Of a stretch of DNA of 64,000 nt, positions 44,881-57,124 are shown piece by piece. Position 1 is the stretch's first letter; every line of letters begins with the position of its first letter. Origin of the DNA: Anastatus disparis (taxonomy: Eukaryota; Arthropoda; Insecta; Hymenoptera; Eupelmidae); the NCBI GenBank assembly GCA_017163975.1, contig JAFFSR010000243.1:1798001-1862000 (forward strand), given 5' to 3'. The notes beneath the pieces are model-generated. The model was not told where the DNA came from and made no database searches. It saw only the letters and a program-made list of their open reading frames with translations. Position numbers and translations under genes: made by a program.

Positions 44881-45793
44881 TTTTCATTACACACACATAC
44901 ACAAACTTTTAAGCAATTTACCAACTTAAACTTCTTCACTGCAATGAACATATACTAACGAACACCGATACATCCACCAACACACAAAAAACATACACAT
45001 ACAGAGAATAATATAATACGGCTCACTTTTTAGCTGACACGAACATTTGCACTAAAACGAAATCGTACAGGCATACAACATATAGACACTCTTATCAACA
45101 TATATACTTATAGACACAGACAAACCAACCAATACGCACACTAAAACATACACAGCGGCACAAATACATATACACGCACAGACATACACACACACATATA
45201 CCGTACACACACACCACAAACTTACACACACTTACATAATACATAAAAATACAAACACACTTACATAATACATACACACATGAATGCACACTTATACATT
45301 CACGCAAACACGCTCACACACGCGTGCACACACACACACACACACACACACGCGCGCGCGCGCATGCACACACACACACATACATATATATACATACACA
45401 CACGCACGCACGCACACACACACACACACACACACACTCAAATGTACATGCGCGCGTATACAGACACATATATAAACATACATAAATATACATACACCGG
45501 CAATTACACTAGAAATCTCACCAAAGCACACAGAAATATACTGGCACACACACATACACAAAAGACTCAAGGTAGAGTTTACATACGTATCGTAATTCAC
45601 ATACTTATCAACACACACACACACATACCAATATATACGCTACCACCAAAACCAAAATGAACACACATGCATACTAACTTATAAACAGACACTTCACAAA
45701 CATATATTTTTACTTTCTTGCATACACATATCAACTGACATAGACAAACCTCTTTACACTCACAAAAACATACACCTAGAGCTACAAATACTA
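44881..45793. repeat. CA-rich satellite, left part
   Basis: Long, interrupted (CA)n, (TACA)n and (CATA)n tracts. Diagnostic single-copy words, such as CAAACTTTTAAGCAATTTACC and TACACCTAGAGCTACAAATA without their final bases, recur in 61197-64000 in the same orientation. It is continuous with that satellite apart from the 15.4-kb insertion. Long open frames of His/Thr or Cys/Val on both strands are artefacts of the repeat. Confidence 0.85.
45315..45436. repeat. 122-nt uninterrupted alternating pyrimidine-purine tract
   Basis: Every step from 45315 to 45436 is pyrimidine then purine, made of CA, CG and TA units and including CGCGCGCGCGCGCATG. Such tracts are the classic substrate for Z-DNA under supercoiling. 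Confidence 0.9.
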
Positions 45794-46433
45794 CACTGAG
45801 AGAAAATTCATGCTAATAGAGCATGCGAACTGCCATTTACGCAAGCATATAAAATATTGATACAAATATGACAGGCGTGAGAAGCTCTATCAGTATTGGA
45901 TTACCTTATACTAAAAAAGATGGTATGGAGAGTAACTAAAGCATGAACGGCACATTCACTGATGACTCACGTGGTATACTTCGATGATTCCCCACTCTCA
46001 TATCCTTTGTTTGCTTGAGTCGCCTCTTCTTTTGGGTGGCAACGCGAGCAAACACGGCTAGTCTATATCCAAAATCATGTTGCAAATTTCGTTAACGTAT
46101 TTTCGTTGCGTGAATCTTTTTTTTCTTTTCTTTTTTTATGAGGGAAGAGACATTATAAATATAATCTGTTGAACTTTGTAACTATTAATAATTAATTTTT
46201 AACTTAAAATTTAATTATTTTGAACAGCTGGGGCGCAGATGAGCATGTACGATTTTACGCCAGAGATGTTTCGAAGTAGCGCTGGTCTAGTGCGTAACGT
46301 TCGCGCTTTTCCTTTCGAGTATGCATGTTCAACTCTCGGCTGGGGTCACTTTTTTTTAATTTTTTTTTTATTGTTTTAGTATTTTTTATTCCTTTTTATT
46401 TTTATTTTTTTTAGATTCTGTATTTGGGTATAT

Positions 46434-47194
46434 CTCTGGAACTTTTCACTTTTTAGGAACAGGATTTTATAGAAATTTAAAAGTTTATAATTCAAGTTCC
46501 TAAGATGGCACAGGCTTTGATCAGTGCTTAAAATTTTTGTTTTAAGGAGTAGAATATGTACTCGAACTTTGGTGTCAATTGAAAAATAGTTAATAACGAT
46601 ATACAATTTTATACGTCAAAAATGACGAGTTTTTCATAATTTTTTACACGTGTTTCTTACAATGTATGAAAAGTAACTTCTTTTCAATCGTATTTTAATT
46701 TTAACATCATAATTTACATAATAGAAACGACAATTTAAAATCACACCGATAGATGTGCTATGCTTTATTAATAAGTTTCACCATATTTAAGGACCGTGTA
46801 ATTATCCATGCAAAAATTACACATACCTTAAAAATGGTAAAACTAATTAATAAAGCATAGCACATCAATAGACGTAATCTTATATTGTCGTTTTTATTAT
46901 GTGAATTATGATGTAAAAATTAAAATACGATTGAAAGTAAGTTACTTTTTGTACATCGTAAGAAACACGTATAGAAAATTATGAAAAATGCATCATTTTT
47001 GACGTATAAAATTGTATATCGTTAGTAACTATTTTTCAATTGACACCAAGTTCGAGTACATATTCTACTCTTTAAAACGAAAATTTTAAGCACTGGTCAA
47101 AGCCTGTGCCATCTTAGGAACTTGAATTGTAAACTATCAAATTTATATAAAACCCTGTTTCCAAAACGTGAAAAGTTCCAGAGATATACCCATT
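46434..47194. mobile_element. Hairpin element with GGTATATCTCTGGAAC ends
   Basis: Two arms of about 375 bp are inverted copies, with only a short loop around 46800 (TTTAAGGACCGTG...). The whole could fold into one long hairpin. The opposite arm of the host element near 60560-60590 lacks it. Confidence 0.8.
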
Positions 47195-47985
47195 TTTTAA
47201 TAATTTTAAAATTTAATTTTTTACAAATACACTCGTTTTTTTTCAATGAAAATTTTAAAAAAATAAAATATTCTTTATAGGTAGTAATTACAAATATTGA
47301 TGAATAAATGATAGTGATGTTTATTTTCTAATAGTATAGTTTAATTTATTTATAATTTGTAACGGTTATTTTGCCCGTTACAAAAAAGAATTAGCTTTTA
47401 ATTAAATATTACTTTTTAGCTAAGTCTTTAAATTTTACTAAATATTACACAGTGAACTCTGATTGTGCTAGCTAATCAATCCTATTGATAAAAGACAAAG
47501 TCTTATGTGATATACTTGTCGCTTGCTGCACACACTGCGTCTCTCTCTCTCTTACCTGATCGAGAGACGCGTTGCCAGTAGCGCAGTTTTCCTTCGTGAG
47601 GCAGGTTCCAAAATACGTTATATTAAAATATATGATATTACGTAACGAATTAATTTATAGCTGCTCACAAGGACCGCGGAGGCGTCGGAGTAAGCAACGG
47701 GAAATATATATTTTATGTTATATATAGTCAGGCAATATAAATTAATATGGAGCACGATTTAATAGAAAACAAGATTAAATTATCATGAGAAAAATATAAA
47801 TACAAGGATAAAATATGAATTAAACGAGAGTCTCACGTCAGCTCTTGACGGGAGCAGACGTGTTTGCGCTGTGCTCGCTGTTTTCGATCGCGAGTGATTG
47901 TATGTGTATGATTGATAGTGGGATATACATATAATAATAGTAAAGTGTAGTTACAAATTAGTAAATTTAAGTACCGGCAATCGAA

Positions 47986-49409
47986 ATGGCTTGTCATGGA
48001 GGAGGCCATTTCACGGAGGAACGAACTTCACAGAATCTATCAACCCAAAATCGTAATTATTCTACAGTAGCAGCCACAGATCGTTTTCCCAATGATGACC
48101 AAGCAGTTGTTCTTGACTCAATAGAAAATTGCCCACTCGATGAATACATAAAGGAACTCCTAAAACTAGTTACACCTGAAAAGATAGTAGCTATCTCAAG
48201 AATGTCGAATAATAGAATATGCGTGTATTTTTCTACAAAAGTAATAGCCGACAGTCTCATTGACAACCGAACAAGCATTCAACTAGGCAACAGAATTATT
48301 TTCTTCAGACTACTAATTTCAAGAGCAAAACGCATCATTCTCTCAAACGTCAGACCATCGATCCCCCATGAAGTTTTAGAAAAAGCTCTAAATGACCTTC
48401 AAATTAAACTTGAGTCTAAGGTCTCTTCAATAAGAGCAGGACTCTCAATACCAGGTTGCGCACATATAATAAGTTTCCCGCGACAAGTATATGTTCACCC
48501 AGACCACGTTGACAAGGTACCAGATTCTTTTCAAGTTAATTATGATGGGACAAGCTTCCGAATCTTTGCTTCTGAAGACAGCATGAAGTGTTTTATTAGT
48601 AAGGAGACTGGTCATGCGGCAAAACAATGCCCATTAAATTCTCAGAATCCTTCAAGTCAAAACAACGAAATGGAAACTAATCAAAATCTATCTAAGAATC
48701 CCACGAACTTTCCAGCTCTTCCTACTATAACTACAGCTTCAAATGCTATACAACCAAGCGGCGAACTAGTACATGTAAACAAAGAGCTCATCATCTCACA
48801 GGATAACTTGACAGAAAATGAACAAGAAACCGGCGGCCTTCAAATTTCTTCAGAGCCTTCTCCCAATCAACAAAACAATCCAAGCCTATCACTTTATGAC
48901 ATAATAAAGGAGCAAAGCAAAGGCCATTTTAAAAGGCCTTTGTCCGAGTCTGCAGAATCAAACTCTTCTGCCTCTTGGAGCCCACTTGCCAAATCTGCAG
49001 ACAAGCCTAGTTCTGAACACACAGAAAAATCCTCTCAAACAAAAAAAAAAAACAACTTAGAAAAAGAAAACGCATAGATATAACTCTGCAAGAAGTGACT
49101 TTACAAGCGCAAACAGCACAAGAGTATATTCAAAACAACCAAGACGTGCTTCCATTAGACTTTAACAAGTTTATTAATTTTCTACACGAGTGTTATGGCA
49201 GTACCGACATTCCACGAATAGCATCTAACTACACAAAAGATGTCACAACTCTTATTGAAATGCTTGATCTAGTAAATTTACACATCGAGGACAAGAATTT
49301 GAAAGGACGCATAAAAAGAATTTCCAAACGTATACAAGATAATGATAACAACGAGACAACGTACGAAGATTCCAGCTCCCAAGATGGAGAGGGAACACAA
49401 CAACAATAA
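47986..49409 (+). pseudogene. ORF1 (Gag-like RNA-binding protein) of the I-like element
   Basis: ATG at 47986; 363 codons, then a frameshift at the A-run near 49041-49053, after which the other frame continues (LRKRKRIDITLQEVTLQAQT) to the TAA at 49407-49409. The intact product would be about 470 residues. The middle has an RNA-recognition-like fold region (IVAISRMSNNRICVYFSTK). A zinc knuckle follows as CFISKETGHAAKQC, in which the second Cys of CX2CX4HX4C is Ser. The C-terminal part is Asn/Ser-rich and then basic. Such proteins coat element RNA. Confidence 0.8.
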
Positions 49410-49420
49410 AGAAGAATAGA

Positions 49421-52400
49421 ATGGACAAGAATACAAATTTGAATCATGTAAAGCTAAAAGTTTTATTTTGAAACACGCGCAGTGTCGCTTTGCGCGAAAA
49501 CGATTTATACTCTGTACTTACTAACATAGACATATTTGCTTGCGTTAAATCTTGGCTTACGCCTGATCGAGATTTCTTTTTCCCGGGCTTTATTACCTAC
49601 AGAAGGGACAGAACTACGGGCAGGGGAGGGGGTCTCCTTCTACTAATCCGTAAAAACTTAGAGTTTATAAACATCAATAATATCAATAATATTCACGACT
49701 CTACGGAAATGTGTGGTATACGCATATTAAACATTAAACCGCAATTAGACTTATTTACATTTTACAGAACTCCTGGTCTCACTCTCACACAGACACAATG
49801 GGACGAGATGCTTCTAATTACAAAAAATTATAAAAACTGTTTAGTTATTGGCGATTTCAACGCTCACAATGTAACGTGGAACTGCGATTATACTGACTTA
49901 AATGGCGAAAGGATGGAAAATGCCTTACATTCCTACAACTTGATCGTACACAACATCGACACTTCCACCTACATTAATGAGCGAAGAGATTACCAATCTA
50001 ATCTTGACCTTATCCTATCCAGTTATGATACTTCAGATAAAGTCTCCTATAGAGTTTGTGAGGAGACCATGGGTTCTGATCACTTTCCCATATATATTGA
50101 CTACTCAACCGAAAAAAATATATATGAAAAAAAAACTTTTAAACTTAAAAATGTTCATACAGACTGGAACGAATTTAACCAATATCTTGAAAGCTCATAT
50201 GTAAATTTTCTCTCTCCTAACTATGAAAACCTTTTGGCCAGTGACAAGTATAAATATTTTTTCGAAACAATTACAACTGCGTTAAAAATGGCGAATCCAC
50301 TAACTCAAAAAAAGACAAAACATGCTCCGAAAAAGCATTATAACCCCGCACCGTGGTGGGATAGTGAGTGTGAAAGTGTTAAAAAAATAAGGCGTGACTC
50401 TTATATAAACTGGAAACACACCATAAGATTAGTTGACTTGATAAAGTATAAAAAAATTGTGTCATTGCGACTAAAACCTTCAAATTAAAAACAAAAGAAA
50501 GTTTTAAAAAATTTGCTAACACAATTAACTTTCGGTTTGGCCAAAATTATGTGTGGAACAAATGCAAAGTTTTCAAAAACAAATGGGTCAAAGTCACATC
50601 ACAACACACTGAAAATAACACTCATCATGACGAAATTAACAGTTCTATAAACAAACTGAGTCCACCTTGGTCTGAATCCGATCCCAATCACGTGTCACCC
50701 TGCAATGAAAATCAGTTTTTTGACGATCAGTTCAATTTTGTTGAATTTAATATAGCTCTCGATGATAAGAATGAGGGTGCCTCTCTAGGAATGGACGGTG
50801 TTGACTTCAAGATTATTAAAAAATTACCGATTAAACACAAACTGCTACTTTTAGACATTTACAACCTCATGTACAGCAACAACGACTTCTCCCAAAGCTG
50901 GAAAAAATCCTACATACATTTTATTACAAAGCCTGACGGCGGGGGTCTCCGACCCATTGCCCTTACGTCATGTTTATGTAAACTATTTGAATCTCTCATC
51001 AAAAACAGACTACAGTGGTGGGTGGAGACACACAATATACTTCCAGATTCACAAAGTGGCTTTAGGAAAGGCAAGTCATGCACCGACAATTTAACAAATT
51101 TATACTTTACTGTTGATGAAGCCTTCATGGAAAAGAAGCAAGTCCTAACTGCCTTCTTAGATGTTCAAGGAACATTTGACAACGTCAATATTGACATCTT
51201 GCTTCAGATCTTAGCCTCTATCGGATGTTCCAAAAATCTTCTCGGTTTTATTCACTTCCTTATGCACAAATGCTATCTATATACAGAAAAAACAAGGAAT
51301 ACACCAACTTACACTACAAGGGGGTTCCCCAAGGAGGAGTATTAAGCCCTTTGTTATACATTCTTTATGTCTCACGTATCACAAACAATCTGCAAAAAGC
51401 GGTTCAAGTGTCTCAATTTGCTGATGACATAGCTCTTTACATTAAATCCAAGTCTGTAGAAAGAGCCAAAAAAATGCTTACAAATGCGATCGATTATTGA
51501 CTATAGCTGCTTCATAACCTTCCCTAACAACAAAATGTTACAAGACAGACTTGAAAGATTGCAATTTGCTGCCATAAGAATTGCCCTGGGCTTCCGCAGA
51601 AGCACACCCACTAATGTACTTCTGGGTGAAACAAAACTTGTACTTATAAAAGACAGAATAAAACATATGTGTGAAAACTACGTAGCAAAAATTTTTTCCA
51701 ATTCCAACTCTTTAAGTTACAAATTAGCCATTAAACACCTAAATATTAGTAACAAATTTACAAAAAAACATGAAGGCATAATTTATCAGGAAATTCAGGC
51801 AGCAAGTCGCAATTTACCAACAAATGATAACTATATTATATATAGTCATGACTATAACACTCTAACAACTTCCATCACCTTCGACCTAAGCCTTGGTAAG
51901 AAACTAACAGCGACAGAAAGTCCTAATGTAACATTAAACGAATTTCTAGTGAGGGGAAATGCCATTGGTATATTTACAGACGGATCTAAGATTCACGCAG
52001 CTGACTCGGTCGGCTCCGCGTATGTATGTCCAGGGTTAAGCATGCGTTTTTCTGTAGCTATCAATCCAAAAGCTTCAATATTCACAGCTGAATGTCTTGC
52101 TCTTGACAAAGCCATGGATCTTGCACTCTCGCACAAGCATCATAACTTCTACATTTTCTCGGATTCACTCAGTGCCTTACAAGCTCTAAAATCTGCTAAA
52201 ATTGATATTAAAAACAATCCTTACATCTTAAGCATCAAAGAAAAGTACAGCAAATTTTATACTAATAATTCTTATAAAACTGCACTAAGATTTTATTGGA
52301 TTCCAGCACACATCGGTATACACGGAAATGAGGAGGTTGATGCTTTGGCGAAAGATGCAACTAAATTACAAACTAACACAAACATTGTTGTACCTTTCAC

Positions 52401-52846
52401 TGATCTCTACGAAGGCTTTAAAAAACAAGCAACAATAAATACCGAGTATAAAATTAAAAATGAAGGATCGACAAAAGGCACAACATACTTTCAATACTGC
52501 TATAGCTCTAACACAAATCCATGGTATACAAACAAAAACCTAACAAGAGAAGACATAGTTACTACTTTTAGAATGCGCGCTGACCACTACAACTTGGCAG
52601 CCTCCTTAGCCCGAGTAGGAATTATTGAAGCTTCTACATGTAAATGAAATCACTATGATGAGGACCTAAATCATATTATATGGCAATGCAGTACATACGA
52701 ATCTGAGAGAAAAAAATTGTTGTCGAATTTAATAAAGATACACTTGTATCCACCATATAGCATCATGAATATTATAAATAAACCTGACCTAGTCAAAGCT
52801 TGTATATTCGTATTGTCATTTTTGAGCGATATAGGTCTTCACATAT
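49421..52846 (+). pseudogene. ORF2 of the I-like element: endonuclease, reverse transcriptase, RNase H
   Basis: Start ATG at 49421 (MDKNTNLNH). The Trp codon of the WNxRS motif is TGA (near 49469). The endonuclease continues with CLVIGDFNAHN and GSDHFPIYID (catalytic SDH). A frameshift follows near 50485. The polymerase has GMDGVDFKI, LRPIALTSCLCKLFE, QSGFRKGKS, AFLDVQGTFD, then after a shift near 51310 GVPQGGVLSPLLY and QFADDIAL (FADD at 51417-51428). About 130 residues between FADD and the thumb (LERLQFAAIRIALG) seem deleted at 51490. RNase H shows GIFTDGSK, FTAECLALD, FSDSLSAL and GNEEVDALAKDA. The final zinc motif CK(C)NHYDE has TGA for Cys at 52645. Confidence 0.88.
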
Positions 52847-53956
52847 AAAATCAATTTTTTCAACACATTGTTAAAACAGCCAATTGTAATTAAATTGAAA
52901 TTGTAAAGCTACTCGCCTAGCTATATTTGAAAAATTGTGTAACTCTTCAATGTAGCTGAAATAAACCAAGATGGTTTAATCTGGCTTTAAATAAATAAAA
53001 AAAAAAAAAAAAAATGAATTAAACGAAAATGAAATAATATAATACGTGAAATTAATGTACGCGTCTAATGAGAGAGCGAGCAAAGGGAGGGCGCGTCGCG
53101 AACTAAATAGTACTCGCTCATGACACTGATCGATTATATAACCGATGATACCAATATACCTGAACAAGTATCTCTCGGGAAGAGACACTTGGATATCGCA
53201 GTATATTTATACTTACAGTAACGCGCTGGCCAGCTTACACTAATTACCTACGTGCACGTAGACGCCGCTCGCCCGTTACCGTAGCTTCTTCCCTGTACGT
53301 ACCCAATACGTAGATGCTCTAGAGTAGGTCATTGGAAGACGTCTCTTCCCGATCCTTGAATTTCGCTGAGCTCTGCCAACGTGGTTGCCTGGACGTAGAT
53401 CGGTGGAATACTATACACGCCGATCAACGTATTTGCTGGCACTTAATGGCTGACCGCTAAGACGCACGAAAGTGGTCAAGCAAAACTCTACGGAAAGAAT
53501 TTCCGAGAGTTGCAACTTGCAAATAAAATATAATACGCTAGTCGATATAAACTAACGACTTTTATTTAAGACAATGTTTCGCGTTATCAATTACGAACTT
53601 AGTCTAACGTATTATAAGACCACGTGGCGAAATCCTCTAATGAGCACAGCGCGGCTTAGGTTTCGTGTTAAAGCAACGGAAGCCGGAAACCCTCTGAAGC
53701 GTCTCACGGCCGGCGAGCTTCTCTCTCGCGTGCCGGTCGTCAAGATACGCACTTCTTTACTCGTTTTAGACGAGATATATGACCGAGCGTTTATTCTATT
53801 TTAACACCTAAGCGCGCAAGATTCAAACACGGTAGAATACCGTTACACTCCTCTGCCAGACGCAGCATAACCTGGTTTGTCTGCTCTGCCTATCGCGCGG
53901 TAGGTATGCAATTACTGCCTTAAGTAATGTTAATGTTTACGATTTCCTACCACGAA

Positions 53957-54541
53957 TTAATTTTTGTTGAACACGCGTTTTCCCGGTGAACCAACCACTA
54001 TGCTTTCGCTACGCTTTACATTGGTAGAACCCTTAGGCCTACGTTTACGCCTGATTGGTTCGGACTCAACTTGACGCATATGTTCTACAGTTCGCGTTAG
54101 GACGATAGCTGCTTTACGCGGATGACTTCGCTTCCTATTCGGTTTCTCAAAATGGGGAAAATCACCGCTCGCAGGCGGTCGCACGCAATCTGAGTCCGAC
54201 CCTCCGTTGACACACGGAGTCGCATCGCTCGCAAAAGACGGGTCGCTCATCGTCTTATTCGCACGCATTGATTCCAACGGTGGTTGAGTTTGCAGATCAT
54301 CTTCTTGCCTCGCGATATATGCCTTAAGATGCTCTCCATGAATCGGACTATACGGATTACCATCCTTGTCTAACAATCTATGTGTACTTAATCCAGATTT
54401 AGCTGTATCTATATAGGTACCGACAAATTTTGGCGCAAGCTTACTAGCTATGTATTGAGCAGCTGGAGAGAGTATTTTATTTCTTTCGAATACTAAATTA
54501 TGAGTCGCTTTTTCTCTACCTGCAACCAAGCTTTTTATCAA
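53957..54541 (-). pseudogene. Gypsy integrase C-terminal domain
   Basis: The minus strand reads VFERNKILSPAAQYIASKLA, PKFVGTYI and RLLDKDGNPYSPIHGEHLKA. This is the C-terminal barrel of Gypsy integrases (LSSAxxxxxAKLAPKFxGP...VxDxxG...HxxxLK), followed by a basic tail (RRKRRPKGSTNVKR). It directly abuts the protease frame, so everything between protease and this domain has been deleted. Confidence 0.75.
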
Positions 54542-55227
54542 GCTGCTGAAACATCAGCTAAACCAACTGTATCTAATTTTCTAATGTACAGTTGTTTAAG
54601 AGCCACAATTTGTAAATTTATCTTTACATTAGTACCTTTGAAAGAAAGCTTATTTTCACAAGGATCGAAAATAGCTCTAAATGCTCGTACAAAGTTGCCT
54701 CCTAGATAGCATTCTTCATTTAAACTTGGCATGATCGCACAGCGAATCGTTTTGGTAATCCCGCCTACAGTGAAAGGAAGGTCAACATAACATACTAGTG
54801 AGCAGGATTTACCATCTGCTACTTTAACCAATCTACCTGTAGCTGGTATTAAAGGTACATTACAGGCTACTGCTAGCTGTAACCCTAGCGAGTTCATGAC
54901 CGTGCGTGATGCACCTGGGTCATATAGAGCCCTTATTCGGTAATCTCTGATCACTACTGGGAGCCACCATCGAGCTTGATCATCGATTATTGGCTGATTT
55001 AGCTCTGCCTGCTCACTTGTCTCAATTTGACAAGTGTGAGACTGAACTTCTGTTTCTACTGAGTCTTCAGGCAGATTTTTATCTAACACCTTTCTATTAG
55101 AAGGTTTTGAGGTCTTATAAGCCTCACTTGGAACGGTAGGTATCTCATCTACTCGTTCCCTGGTCCTTTTCCCGTACACAATGGGCAGGACCAGACAGTA
55201 TATCCAGTCAATCCACACCGATAACAT
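54538..55227 (-). pseudogene. Gypsy aspartic protease (start of Pol)
   Basis: On the minus strand, after a linker, VVIRDYRIRALYDPGASRTV contains the retropepsin active site as DPGA (the usual form is DTG/DSG). It is followed by AIMPSLNEECYLGGNFVRAF, the conserved ILGxDF-like strand, here LGGNF. The frame is -1 relative to Gag and overlaps its end, consistent with expression by ribosomal frameshifting. It stops at 54538 at the deletion joint. Confidence 0.72.
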
Positions 55228-57124
55228 TCACGGTTACGTTTTGGATTTTTCGAACCTTCCTGGTTTTCTTGACCTGGTTTTGTCTGATTTGTATCTCCTG
55301 AAGAACTATCCTTTTGTTGTTGGCTCCTTCGATCCGAATTACTGTCATCTTGAGCAGATTTTCGAGATCGCTTCTTAAAATTCCGATGACGCTTAGCAGA
55401 CTTTCTTCGAGGTAATTTAAGCGCTGCTGGTCCTTGTACGTTATTCTCGCTAAACCCCTGCTGCTTTTCGAACGCCTCAGTAAGTTTAGTCAACTTAGTC
55501 GTTATTGCAATCATCATTCTGACTATGTTAGCCTGATCATTAGCAGCTTGTTCCTCCTGTATTGCTGCTATTTGTACTTCATTGTTTTCGACCTTATTCG
55601 TTGGCCTATAAGCTACGTCAGGTAACAATGACTGTTCGGGCGGAGGAGGTGGTCTATAGACTTTCTCCGCCTCGAGTACCAATTCAGCTTCTACAGCTTT
55701 TTCTAATAAAGATTCAATATCCATAACTTCATCTCTTCTGACCATAAGTTGAATTTCTGGTAAGAGGTTACGGTGCAATAAATCAAGCTGTTGACTAATG
55801 TCAGGTAACGGAACTTGTTTTAAAATTATAGATTGTAAGCATATAATATAATCTCGTACAGGCTCATCTTTCCCTTGTGTACGTGCATTAGCTTCTGCTA
55901 ACAATCGCTGTCGGAAACGTATGCTATATCCATACCATCGCAATGCAGCTTTTTTCAATTGAGCCCAGGTTTGCCAAGAATGCCTGTTATTTCTATACCA
56001 GGTGGCTGCTACGTCTGACAATAGTTCGGAGAGCGAGGATAACAAGTCACTTTCGCTAAGTTTAGCTATCGCTCGACACTCCTCAACTCTAGTTAAAAAA
56101 AGGTTAATACTTTGGCCTCGCTCGCCAAAAAATGTAACATTCCAGCGTCGCACTATGTGACCTACGTCTATATTTTTATTTGCATTTGCTGGACGGTCAC
56201 TCTGCCTGGTCAGATTAGCGTTATCCATTGCACTGTTTGCAGTGTGAGGGGTCCCTCCCTCTCGACTGTACGTGTCCCTGCAGTACCAGTTGAAAAACTA
56301 TTATGATTTCTGTAGTTTTGCTGATCTGTACCTGCATTATTATTCGCTTGGCTATTTAATGGGCTACTACTGTTATTGTAATGTATACTAAATGTATCAC
56401 GAAAAGCCACGTGCTGTTCATTACTTTTATTTGCTTGGTGGTTTTCTCGACTAAGTGTTTTCCCACCTACAGCCTGATCGAACAGATGTGTGCTTGAGGA
56501 TCTTGGTGTCGAAAGTACTTCAACTTTTTGTGCTAAAAAATTCACTGTAGTTGACATTCCTTTCATCCAAGAAGACACTTCTTTCATCTGATTGTGCATG
56601 GAGGTAAGATAGTTTATCAGTTCTTTTAGTACTTTAGAGACATCTAGTGCTATTTCACTTCTTTGTTGTACGTTGGGATTCTCAAGTACCACCTGATCGT
56701 TACGCATTTCGTTTTGCGTAATATTGCTTGACGTAGCATTTAAATTTTTCACCACCGTTTCGTCATTACGCAATACGGTGAGTGGATGTTCTTCGTTTGG
56801 ATCCACGTTATCATCATAGATCGTAGATCCTGTCTTTTCAAATATGGTTCTTTCGATGAACTCTTTCCTGACCACCTCGCGGCGTTGCCGTGTCGCCATT
56901 TCGTCCTCTGTAGGATTTAATTGCTCAAAGTCCACCGCCGTATAATTGCCTAATAGCCATTGCACTAATCGGTGTGACTGTTCGAAAGGTAACCCTTCTT
57001 ACTTCAATTCTAATGTTTGAAGCGAATCTATTAGGTCATCTTCTGACAAGCATGTTGCCCATTTATAGACTTTTATAGTGGCAGCTTTGTGATTTTTGTT
57101 GACCGTTATCTGTTGTGCAGCCAT
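55149..57124 (-). pseudogene. Gypsy Gag
   Basis: Start ATG on the minus strand at 57122-57124 (MAAQQITVNKNH). An in-frame stop lies near 57000, then an open frame to 56210 and a frame change at 56210-56228 where the second frame opens with ATGGATAAC. The second part has WNVTFFGERGQSINLFLTRV, ATWYRNNRHSWQTWAQLKKA and VRDYIICLQ, the retrotransposon Gag capsid fold. A basic region (KRHRNFKKRSRKS) and a single zinc knuckle CYRCGLTGYTVWSC follow, in which the His of CX2CX4HX4C is Tyr. Gag assembles the particle and binds RNA. The stop and the changed His show decay. Confidence 0.82.
55167..55173 (-). promoter_or_regulatory. Slippery heptamer for -1 frameshifting, Gag to Pol
   Basis: On the minus strand the Gag frame reads G GGA AAA, a canonical X XXY YYZ heptamer, 22 nt or less before the Gag stop codon at 55149-55151. 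A -1 slip moves exactly into the protease frame (KRTRERVDE). Confidence 0.7.

Larger units (their letters stand above)
47828..53013 (+). mobile_element. Near-full-length I-like non-LTR retrotransposon with RNase H
   Basis: 5186 bp, flanked by a 13-bp target duplication ATGAATTAAACGA (47815-47827 and 53014-53026). It ends in TAAATAAATAAA followed by a poly(A) tail. It has a short 5' UTR, ORF1 (Gag-like) and ORF2 (endonuclease, reverse transcriptase, RNase H), so it is close to full length. The RNase H domain places it in the I superfamily rather than CR1/Jockey proper. Three kinds of damage are described under the ORFs. Confidence 0.9.
47358..53847 (-). repeat. Gypsy 3' LTR, split by a non-LTR retrotransposon
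   Basis: LTR sequence occupies 47358-47827 and 53014-53847. It matches the solo LTR 30245-31582 and 58551-60262 on both sides of the insert. Confidence 0.88.

Noticed and set aside
45095..45660. Several His/Thr-rich and Cys/Val-rich frames
   Set aside because: Translations of (CA)n and (TACA)n satellite, not genes. The same applies to those at 61221-63916.
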